Position numbers and translations under genes: made by a program | Source: Actinomycetota bacterium | Lineage (GTDB): Bacteria; Actinomycetota; Actinomycetes; S36-B12; UBA5976 | Assembly: GCA_009704345.1 (NCBI GenBank) | Contig: WLEH01000009.1 | Span: 1 to 13,319, forward strand | DNA length: 13,319 nt | Direction: 5' to 3' | Shown here: positions 7,929 through 13,319 of the stretch, piece by piece | Layout: each line of letters opens with the position of its first letter | Numbering within the stretch: position 1 is the stretch's first letter | The notes under the pieces: model-generated | Database searches by the model: none | Told to the model about the DNA's origin: nothing | Seen by the model: the letters and a program-made list of their open reading frames with translations, nothing else

Positions 7929-7934
7929 AAGGTA
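7929..7934 (-). promoter_or_regulatory. Predicted -10 element for leaderless DUF3499 transcript
   Basis: On the minus strand TACCTT is followed by six bases (GAGCGC) and then the GTG start of DUF3499. The spacing matches a leaderless start. The corresponding -35 region would overlap the first codons of the divergent plus-strand gene at about 7952-7957. Confidence 0.5.
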
Positions 7935-7942
7935 GCGGGTCT

Positions 7943-7948
7943 TACGCT
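7943..7948 (+). promoter_or_regulatory. Predicted -10 element for leaderless zincin-like gene
   Basis: TACGCT is followed by six bases (TTTCTC) and then the GTG at 7955. The hexamer and spacing are identical to the manB element. The corresponding -35 region falls at about 7920-7925, on the DUF3499 start codon, so this promoter and the opposite one share the same DNA. Confidence 0.5.
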
Positions 7949-7954
7949 TTTCTC

Positions 7955-8332
7955 GTGTTAAGACACAGGGATAGACATGGCCGGCGACCAACCGAGCCAC
8001 TGCGTTGGGATTGGCCAGAACTAATCAGCCAAGCCCATAACTCAATTCTGCGCAGTGTGATTAAGCGAGCACCTGAACTTGAAGCACAAATTCGGGGCAT
8101 AAGGTTTGAGTTAATAGATTTACCGAACTTAACTGAATTAGAGCTGGGCAATCAGCTATCTCTAACTAATGCGGCAATGACCCCAACTGGAATTCACGTT
8201 GCCATATTTCGCCGGCCAATTGAAGTTCGAGCAAATAGCAATAAAGGCCGCGTTTCATTGCTGCGGTTTGCGATCGCAGAATCGTTAGCTGAATTGCTAA
8301 ATGTAGATATTGAAGTGTTTAACGAAAACTAA
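7955..8332 (+). CDS. Zincin-like metallopeptidase-family protein lacking HExxH
   Basis: This is a 125-residue homologue of the small protein encoded at this site in many actinobacteria (the Rv3259 position), annotated there as a zincin-like metallopeptidase-domain protein. The N-terminus MLRHRDRHGRRPTEPLRW matches the basic RRDRHGRG opening of the family, and AIFRRPIEVRA followed by AESLAELLNVDIE matches the C-terminal part. I choose GTG 7955 for that reason; an earlier in-frame ATG at 7769 would run antisense through most of DUF3499. No HExxH zinc motif is present: the equivalent helix reads LLRFAIAESLAELL without histidine. Peptidase activity is therefore doubtful and the protein may be structural or regulatory. 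Transcription is probably leaderless. The stop overlaps the convergent whiB stop by four bases. Confidence 0.72.
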   Translation: MLRHRDRHGRRPTEPLRWDWPELISQAHNSILRSVIKRAPELEAQIRGIRFELIDLPNLTELELGNQLSLTNAAMTPTGIHVAIFRRPIEVRANSNKGRVSLLRFAIAESLAELLNVDIEVFNEN

Positions 8333-8586
8333 ACTGCTTTGCGACGAAGTCGACGTCGCTCTCGCTCAGATAGCCCGCCCCAAATGCCAAATCTTTCATC
8401 GTTCTCCAAGGCATATTCCAAACATTCGACGCGTACTTCACAAGACAAGCAAACGCGCTTCGCATCCCGAGTAGAGCCACCTTTTTCTGGGAAGAAAGCC
8501 TCTGGATCGGTTTGTGCACATAGTGCTCGCTCTTGCCAAGAAATAACTTCTAGGTCTACGTCGAGCATGCGACCAACAGATGCCAT
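8329..8586 (-). CDS. whiB2: WhiB-family iron-sulfur transcriptional regulator (WhiB2/WhmD type)
   Basis: This 85-residue protein has the four cysteines that bind a [4Fe-4S] cluster (C23, C46, C49, C55, the last three spaced CxxCx5C), the family turn GIWGG (67-71) and a basic tail ERERRRLRRKAV for DNA contact. WhiB proteins act by binding the sigma-A region 4/RNA polymerase complex. The WhiB2/WhmD branch is needed for septation and cell division in mycobacteria and streptomycetes. Location next to the DUF3499 and zincin-like pair and upstream of manC supports the WhiB2 assignment over other WhiB paralogues. ATG 8586 has AAGGGG seven bases upstream. A strong-looking -35/-10 promoter precedes it. 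All cysteines are present, so the cluster should form. Confidence 0.9.
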   Translation of the reverse strand: MASVGRMLDVDLEVISWQERALCAQTDPEAFFPEKGGSTRDAKRVCLSCEVRVECLEYALENDERFGIWGGLSERERRRLRRKAV

Positions 8587-8611
8587 GGAAAAACCCCTTC
8601 TAAGTAGGTGA

Positions 8612-8641
8612 ATTACACACGTGTTATTCCTATTTAGTCAA
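8612..8641 (-). promoter_or_regulatory. whiB sigma-A-type promoter
   Basis: On the minus strand TTGACT (8641-8636) and TGTAAT (8617-8612) are separated by 18 bases. Each differs from the consensus hexamer at one position, making this the best canonical promoter in the window. Initiation would fall near 8605, giving a leader of about 19 bases that contains the AAGGGG ribosome site. A perfect 8-bp palindrome ACACGTGT (8617-8624) sits in the spacer against the -10 box and could be an operator. Confidence 0.65.
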
Positions 8642-8679
8642 GTTTTATGAGGAAAAATGGCTATTTCGGGGGCAAAAGA

Positions 8680-8699
8680 TAGTTAACCACCAGTAACTA
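8680..8699 (-). terminator. Weak stem-loop after manC, possible terminator
   Basis: TAGTTA (8680-8685) and TAACTA (8694-8699) can pair as a 6-bp stem with an 8-base loop. On the minus strand it lies 13 bases after the manC stop and is followed by TCTTTTG. The stem is short and AT-rich and the T tract is interrupted, so it is a marginal intrinsic terminator. The same bases contain a GTTAC/GTTAA direct repeat and may instead be a regulator site upstream of whiB. Confidence 0.3.
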
Positions 8700-8712
8700 G
8701 GGACCGAGCTGG

Positions 8713-9768
8713 CTAATTTGCGGAAAGCGCCAGATCGGGCCAAACCCTTGTTCCAGGCGGAATCTCAACCTCGATTTGGCAGTGTTCTGAAATCACAACA
8801 CGAGTTAAAGCAAGATCTTCAACTAAGTGTGATTTTGCTCCCAAAATAGAATCAAATAGTTGTGCACCTGCGCCAACTCGAGCCGAGTCAAAAACTATAG
8901 AACCAGAAACCACTGCACCGGCTTCAATTACGGCATCAGCTGATATCACTGAACCACCAAAAATTATGGCAGTTGGATCTATTTTTGCGCTGGGATGAAT
9001 AATGGCTTCGGATTTACTTTTAATTAATGGCGATGGCACAATCTGCTGCACTAAATCCGCTGAGCCTTGGATGTAAGAAAAAGGCGTTCCTAAATCTAAG
9101 AAATAAGAGTTATCCAAGTAACCCAGCATCGTTACCCCATCAGCTAGCGCTGCTGGAAACACTTCACGCTCAACTGATGCTGGCACCCCTGGAGCAATTC
9201 GTTGCACTAACTCAAAACTCAAGATGTAACAACCGGCATTGATTTGATCAGTAACAATTTCAGCTGGGGTTTTAGGTTTCTCTAAAAACTCGGTGACACG
9301 GCCGCTGGCATCAGTTGGCACTAAGCCAAAGGCACTTGGATCGGGAACTGACACTAAATGCAGTGATCCGGCGGCATTGCTCGCTGCATATTGATCAATT
9401 TGTGCCTTTAAATTGTGTCCACTGAGTACGTCACCATTTAGCACTACTACTGATTCGCCAACTTCGAGCCCCAGTTGATCAGCGGCATTCCGTATTGCAC
9501 CACCAGTGCCTAGCGGAGTTTGCTCAACTGCGACTCTTATCTCAATTGTCAAATAATCTTGATTAGCTAACCAGTTATCAAATACCTCAGCTCGGTATGA
9601 AGTTGCCAACATGACTTCAGTAATACCAGCATCAGCTAACTTAGCGATTTGGTGAGCGGTTATGGGATAGCCAGCAACTGGCAACATCGGTTTTGGTGTA
9701 GTTAAAGTTAATGGCCGCAGTCGAGTGCCTTCGCCACCAACTAACAAAATCGCTTTAGTAATTCTCAT
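8713..9768 (-). CDS. manC: Mannose-1-phosphate guanylyltransferase-type nucleotidyltransferase
   Basis: This 351-residue cytosolic enzyme joins a sugar 1-phosphate to a nucleoside triphosphate. The N-terminal catalytic domain has the signature GGEGTRLRPLT (11-21) with KPML, then the PLGTGGA base/sugar loop (85-91), LNGDVL with metal-binding D113, FLEKPK (161-166), NAGCYI (177-182) and DLGTP (225-229). The C-terminal part (about 257-345) has hexapeptide-like repeats of a left-handed beta helix. This architecture is that of actinobacterial GDP-mannose pyrophosphorylases (Rv3264c type), and the neighbouring manB supports mannose. Glucose-1-phosphate specificity cannot be excluded from sequence alone, because the family is broad. 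The ATG at 9768 lies one base after the stop of the SpoIID-domain gene, so the two are probably translationally coupled. Confidence 0.85.
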   Translation of the reverse strand: MRITKAILLVGGEGTRLRPLTLTTPKPMLPVAGYPITAHQIAKLADAGITEVMLATSYRAEVFDNWLANQDYLTIEIRVAVEQTPLGTGGAIRNAADQLGLEVGESVVVLNGDVLSGHNLKAQIDQYAASNAAGSLHLVSVPDPSAFGLVPTDASGRVTEFLEKPKTPAEIVTDQINAGCYILSFELVQRIAPGVPASVEREVFPAALADGVTMLGYLDNSYFLDLGTPFSYIQGSADLVQQIVPSPLIKSKSEAIIHPSAKIDPTAIIFGGSVISADAVIEAGAVVSGSIVFDSARVGAGAQLFDSILGAKSHLVEDLALTRVVISEHCQIEVEIPPGTRVWPDLALSAN

Positions 9769-9769
9769 G

Positions 9770-10975
9770 TCAATTTACCGCTGGCTTGATATTTTCAATC
9801 CAAACCGACCTAGTTGGAATAGCCGCCCGTAAATTTCTTCCCGATAGCAGTGCTTTTTCACCAGTAGACGATACTGCGCGAAACATTCGAACTGAACCGC
9901 CGGGATTGCGAGATGCTACTTGCACTTTCACAACATCTGGCAGCTTAAATAATCTTGCTAGCTGCGCTGCGCTAACTGGCACGCTCCATTTAACTTGCGG
10001 CCCAGCGAGCGGGTCAATTGAGAATTGATCATCCACGCTTTTCGCCCAGGGGCGCGGCGATCCCCAAACATCTTCACTGTTCTCCGTCTTGCCGTTGGAG
10101 CGGGCAAAGAACCATGCCGCCACCGGCTTTTGATCTAACCCAATAACTTGACCTGCTGTTGTTCGAATTGATTTGCGCCAATTGGCGTATCCAGGCAATC
10201 GATATCGCTCGCTACCGCGCATATTTTGATCACCAACGGAGAAAACATGACAACCACAACTGGTTTTCGCTCCCGCATTAACTGCTGTCATCGCAATACT
10301 GCGCGATGCAATTGCTTGTGCTTCTAACGCTGCAGTTGGCCAAGTAGAGGCCACTTCCGCAACTAAATTCAAATACTCATCTTTCACTTGAAGTTTCAAT
10401 ACTGCCTGTACTGAATTTCCTCTAGCGGATAACAGCAACGGACCAAATCGATATTTGGTTGAGCTGCCATCTGCTCGAGTGAGCACTAACTCACTTTTTG
10501 GCTCAGCACTGGTAAAGCCAACAACACCGGACCAAGCAATCTCAGCAGTTGGCATGCGAACTAGTTCACCGCTGCTTGCAGTAAAAACTAAGGTGCCGTT
10601 TTCAGCAACTACGTTTAGGGCTTCAATCGAATTAATTGGAGATTCTAAATTAGTAATTGTCAGCGAGGATTGATCAGTTTTACGAATTGGAGTTGCTGAA
10701 AGAGTCAAGCTAGTTTGATTTGCCGCAACATTGACCAAAATTGGTACCACATCATCGACCTGAATTAACTGTGCTGCTGGGTAATAATGCGCAAGAATTT
10801 CAGCTGCGCTTCGACCATTTTGCGCCTGCACAAACGCGCCAACCTGACTCATGCCAACACCATGTCCTAGGCCAGCTCCGGCGATCAGAAAGGTTGGGGG
10901 CACCGGGTTGGCCGCAGCGCTAGGGACAGTAATGGCCAACAACATAATTGCCATTGCTGCCCGAAAAATCGCCAT
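9770..10975 (-). CDS. Exported SpoIID/LytB-domain protein
   Basis: This 401-residue protein probably acts on peptidoglycan outside the membrane. The N-terminus has a signal peptide (R5, then hydrophobic 6-18, likely cleavage after the AAA near residue 22). The motif GHGVGMSQVGAF (37-48) with ILAHYYP (60-66) comes first, although in Bacillus SpoIID it is C-terminal. The SpoIID core follows: YLNLVAEVASTWP (201-213), where E207 aligns with the catalytic glutamate, ALEAQAIASRS (216-226), CGCHVF, DQNMRGS (249-255) and AWFFARSNGKTE (287-298). SpoIID is a lytic transglycosylase on denuded glycan strands; activity here is inferred. I use ATG 10975, although a TTG six bases upstream is in frame and no clear ribosome site marks either. 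The gene overlaps no neighbour and leads into manC after one base. Confidence 0.85.
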   Translation of the reverse strand: MAIFRAAMAIMLLAITVPSAAANPVPPTFLIAGAGLGHGVGMSQVGAFVQAQNGRSAAEILAHYYPAAQLIQVDDVVPILVNVAANQTSLTLSATPIRKTDQSSLTITNLESPINSIEALNVVAENGTLVFTASSGELVRMPTAEIAWSGVVGFTSAEPKSELVLTRADGSSTKYRFGPLLLSARGNSVQAVLKLQVKDEYLNLVAEVASTWPTAALEAQAIASRSIAMTAVNAGAKTSCGCHVFSVGDQNMRGSERYRLPGYANWRKSIRTTAGQVIGLDQKPVAAWFFARSNGKTENSEDVWGSPRPWAKSVDDQFSIDPLAGPQVKWSVPVSAAQLARLFKLPDVVKVQVASRNPGGSVRMFRAVSSTGEKALLSGRNLRAAIPTRSVWIENIKPAVN

Positions 10976-11061
10976 GGCCAATTATTGACGGGAAAGTGTG
11001 AGAAAATCAGCCAGATATTGCGCGTGGAGCAGAACTCACAGAACTTCCTAATTGAGTCATC

Positions 11062-11079
11062 TACTCTCGCCTCAGGGAG
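11062..11079 (+). promoter_or_regulatory. Possible -10 box and ribosome site of the LCP gene
   Basis: TACTCT (11062-11067) fits the TANNNT -10 pattern and would initiate near 11074, at the edge of GGGAG (11075-11079). That sequence is a good ribosome site six bases before the GTG start. The ribosome site is convincing; the promoter is weaker because no -35 hexamer is recognisable and the leader would be only about 12 bases. The rest of the divergent gap 10976-11085 shows nothing else I can name. Confidence 0.35.
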
Positions 11080-11085
11080 AGTTAA

Positions 11086-12495
11086 GTGCGAATAAAAGGT
11101 CATCGGCCATCACTGGTGCTGTTGAGCAGCATCAGTGCAGTTACTTTGGCGATTACTTTGGTGTCCGGCTTGTTTGGCATTGCCCTTAGAACAGTTGCAG
11201 ATGAAGTTAATACCACCGATATTTCGGCACAACTTGGCGATCGGCCAGCTATTCCAGCGTCACCGAGCGGCCCTATCGATATCTTGATCATGGGAAGCGA
11301 TACCAGGGCTGGTCAAGGCAGAAAGTACGGGCAGCCTGGCTATTACACCTCAGCGCATTCTGATACCACTTTGCTCGCACACATTTATGAAGATCGCAAA
11401 CGAGTGTTAGTTGTCAGCATTCCGCGCGACACCATTGTTCGAATTCCAGAGTGCACAAATTCCGAAGGCAAGGTTTATCCGCCAATTACAACTAGATTCA
11501 ATTATGCCTTTACCCAAGGTGGTCCTGGTTGCACCGTGAAAACAGTAGAGTCAATCACTGGTATCACAATTGAGCATTTTGCGGTGCTGGATTTCCGCGG
11601 CTTTAAAGCAGTTGTTGATGCGTTAGGTGGCGTTGAAGTATGTGTGCCAGAAGATGTTAATGACAATAAAAGTAAATTGTTTATCGAAGCCGGTTTGCAA
11701 ACTTTAAATGGCGAAGACTCACTGGCTTATGTCAGAACTAGATTTGGCTTAGGTGATGGCGGCGATATTTCACGAATTTCGCGACAGCAAGATTTCCTCA
11801 AGTCAATGGTCCGAAAAATTACTAGCTCGCAAGTGCTGCTAGATCCCATCCGATTGTTCCGAACGCTAAATGAGGTTGCTAAATCCTTAACCACCGATCC
11901 GGCATTGGGATCTGTTGAGCAAATGACTGCGCTTGTGCGCAGTATTGCTGGAATTGATCCCAGCAAGATTAGATTTATGACCGCACCGATCTCAACAAAT
12001 CCAAAGGATCGAAACACTGTGGTTTTCTCAACGATTGAAGCAACCAAACTTTGGACTGCATTAGCTAATGATGAAGGCTATGAAGAGCCAATTGCATTAA
12101 CTAAGGATCAAATTCCTGATGTGCCAGTAAATACCGTCTCAATCACGGTGCTAAACGGAACCAGTATTCCTGGCGCTGCCAGCGAAGCCGCTAATTTGTT
12201 AGGTGATGAGGGTTTCAAGATTGTCGAAACTAGAAATGCGCTCGAGCCAGTTTCGGAAAGTTATATCCGAGCTAGTGAAAATCAACTACCACAAGCCAGA
12301 ACCTTAGCCAAGGCGTTGGGCAACAACATCAAAATTCAGATGCAGGACTCTCGCAGTAATGACATTAAATTGTTTATTGGAACTAATCAAGTTGATGTGA
12401 TTGGTTTTCCAAAAATCGAGGAAAAGCCAGCTACATGGCAACAACCAAAGCCGTCCGGCTCAGATGAAAAAAGTCCTTGCCTGGTTAAGAATTAG
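11086..12495 (+). CDS. LCP (LytR-CpsA-Psr) family protein with LytR_C domain
   Basis: Proteins of this family transfer undecaprenyl-pyrophosphate-linked glycopolymers onto peptidoglycan (or other wall acceptors) on the outer face of the membrane. The 469 residues comprise a short cytoplasmic start, one membrane helix (about 9-34), the LCP domain (about 63-270) and a C-terminal LytR_C domain (about 358-440, beginning NTVSITVLNGTSIPG). Catalytic and lipid-phosphate contacts are in place: D72 and R74 in GSDTR, D93 in HSDTTLL, R114 and D115 in SIPRDT, and R217/R219 in YVRTR. The start is GTG 11086 with GGGAG six bases upstream, and the first residues MRIKGHR are suitably basic. It diverges from the SpoIID/manC pair. 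Mycobacterium also has an LCP gene (Rv3267) near manC. Its stop lies 11 bases inside the convergent glycosyltransferase gene. Confidence 0.92.
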   Translation: MRIKGHRPSLVLLSSISAVTLAITLVSGLFGIALRTVADEVNTTDISAQLGDRPAIPASPSGPIDILIMGSDTRAGQGRKYGQPGYYTSAHSDTTLLAHIYEDRKRVLVVSIPRDTIVRIPECTNSEGKVYPPITTRFNYAFTQGGPGCTVKTVESITGITIEHFAVLDFRGFKAVVDALGGVEVCVPEDVNDNKSKLFIEAGLQTLNGEDSLAYVRTRFGLGDGGDISRISRQQDFLKSMVRKITSSQVLLDPIRLFRTLNEVAKSLTTDPALGSVEQMTALVRSIAGIDPSKIRFMTAPISTNPKDRNTVVFSTIEATKLWTALANDEGYEEPIALTKDQIPDVPVNTVSITVLNGTSIPGAASEAANLLGDEGFKIVETRNALEPVSESYIRASENQLPQARTLAKALGNNIKIQMQDSRSNDIKLFIGTNQVDVIGFPKIEEKPATWQQPKPSGSDEKSPCLVKN

Positions 12496-13319
12496 CGCTC
12501 GGTAGATCTTCAGTTAGTAGTTTGGTCCAAGAATTATTAACTTCGGCTAAGCCATATCGTTGCGAGATTTCAGTTTGTGCTTGATTACCCAATTCGCGCC
12601 AATTGCCTCTAGCGGTTGCTTCTAAGATGAAATTAGCAGCCGCAGTAACATCAGCATGAATCCATTTCGCATCATAAATCTGATCCGAACCTGGCCAAGG
12701 CAAAATAACTGGCACTGCTCCACTTGCTGCTCCCTCTGCTGGGGCTAAATGGAATGACTCATCATCAGATGTTGAAAGCACCCAGCCCACCCGACGCAGC
12801 CAATTTGCTACATCAGCACCATAGTCATCAAAAATAATGCTGCCACGAAGCAACTCACTTCGTTCAATTTCTTCAAACATTTCGCGGAATGCAACTCGCT
12901 CTGTTTCATCTCGCCACACCCATGGCATCTGCCAAGGCAATTTCGATTTGATAACTAACTTAAATCTTGGGTCAGACTTTCTTAATTCTGCCAAAATTTT
13001 AATTGCCAAATCTGGCCGTTTTCGCATCGGTGCTGCACCAATTAAGCCAATCGTGAATTGCGCATCATCAAACTTTGGTCGATTCAAATCAGTAACATCA
13101 ACCCAATTGGGCACTATCACAACTCGATTTTTTGGAACTGAAGTTTTTGCCAAAGTTAGATCAGCATATGGTTTTGAGACACAAACTAATTGATCAACCG
13201 CAGCACCATTTATTGTTTCTGGCCAGGGCCGTGATAACTCAAATCGATGCAATCGCACAATTAGGCGTTGCCTTGGTTTTTTGTGCTTGGCGTACCAAAG
13301 TGCATTACCGCCGCACCAT
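12485..13319 (-). CDS. Glycosyltransferase family 4-like protein, N-terminus beyond right edge
   Basis: The frame stays open to the end of the window. A GTG at 13258 is the most upstream start inside it, but codons beyond it continue with family-like residues (WCGGNALWYAKHKKPRQ, then LIVRLHRFEL), so the true start lies outside; 277 residues are visible. Features of the GT-B fold are a linker region VCVSKPY, the start of the nucleotide-sugar domain (FTIGLIGAAPMRKRPDLAI), and an EX7E motif (ESFHLAPAE, near 12734-12760) followed by GAASGAVPVILPW. That motif identifies a retaining GT4-type enzyme. The donor and acceptor cannot be read from sequence. The position next to manC and an LCP protein suggests assembly of a wall or capsular glycan, possibly using GDP-mannose. 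Its stop lies within the end of the convergent LCP gene. Confidence 0.8.
   Translation of the reverse strand, partial: WCGGNALWYAKHKKPRQRLIVRLHRFELSRPWPETINGAAVDQLVCVSKPYADLTLAKTSVPKNRVVIVPNWVDVTDLNRPKFDDAQFTIGLIGAAPMRKRPDLAIKILAELRKSDPRFKLVIKSKLPWQMPWVWRDETERVAFREMFEEIERSELLRGSIIFDDYGADVANWLRRVGWVLSTSDDESFHLAPAEGAASGAVPVILPWPGSDQIYDAKWIHADVTAAANFILEATARGNWRELGNQAQTEISQRYGLAEVNNSWTKLLTEDLPSANS

Noticed and set aside
7769..7954. N-terminal extension of the zincin-like protein to ATG 7769
   Set aside because: It would overlap most of DUF3499 on the other strand, the residues do not resemble the family, and homologues begin at the RHRDRHGR segment.
8680..8699. The stem-loop after manC as a firm Rho-independent terminator
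   Set aside because: The stem has only six mostly A-T pairs and the T tract is broken. It is kept only as a low-confidence feature.
12485..13258. Complete glycosyltransferase starting at GTG 13258
   Set aside because: The frame is open to the window edge and the upstream codons encode residues typical of the same family, so the gene is cut by the window.

Overview
The window reads as a chromosomal core locus of a small-genome, low-to-mid GC member of the Actinomycetota. Three things point there: an MtrA-MtrB-LpqB signalling cassette, a WhiB-family iron-sulfur regulator, and the gene order mtrAB-lpqB / ahcY / SIS isomerase / manB / DUF3499 / metallopeptidase-like / whiB / manC / LCP, which I know from Mycobacterium (around Rv3244c-Rv3267) and Streptomyces. 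The AT-leaning composition, tight packing and overlapping gene ends fit streamlined aquatic actinobacteria such as the Nanopelagicales (acI) type. That placement is inference; no rRNA or other decisive marker is present.

Layout. 1-2310 (minus strand): mtrA-mtrB-lpqB, joined by two ATGA stop/start overlaps; lpqB runs off the left edge. 2372-3346 (plus): a multi-pass membrane protein divergent from mtrA. 3343-7585 (minus): ahcY, a phosphoglucose/phosphomannose-isomerase-type SIS protein, a 54-residue Trm112-like protein absent from a long-ORF list, and manB. 7611-8332: DUF3499 (minus) and a zincin-like protein (plus), diverging from a 32-bp gap in which both genes appear to be transcribed leaderless. 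8329-8586 (minus): whiB with a clear sigma-A-type promoter. 8713-10975 (minus): a SpoIID/LytB-domain exported protein followed one base later by a ManC-type nucleotidyltransferase. 11086-12495 (plus): an LCP (LytR-CpsA-Psr) protein. 12485-13319 (minus): a family-4-like glycosyltransferase, open to the right edge.

How the genes work together. Most serve the cell envelope. The SIS protein (fructose-6-P to mannose-6-P), ManB (mannose-6-P to mannose-1-P) and ManC (to GDP-mannose) form a plausible complete sugar-nucleotide route. The glycosyltransferase could use such donors, and the LCP protein probably attaches finished glycopolymers to peptidoglycan. MtrAB-LpqB links envelope state to cell-cycle and wall gene expression, and WhiB2-type proteins act in division. 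AhcY clears S-adenosylhomocysteine and is a housekeeping passenger.

I see no tRNA, rRNA, CRISPR array, insertion sequence, phage gene or toxin-antitoxin pair. There is no gene-free stretch over 300 bases; the longest are 8587-8712 and 10976-11085. I found no clearly new multi-gene system. The most interesting points are architectural: mutually overlapping leaderless promoters at 7920-7957, stop-codon overlap at all three convergent junctions, a zincin-like protein without its HExxH motif, and a SpoIID protein with its usual C-terminal motif at the N-terminus.
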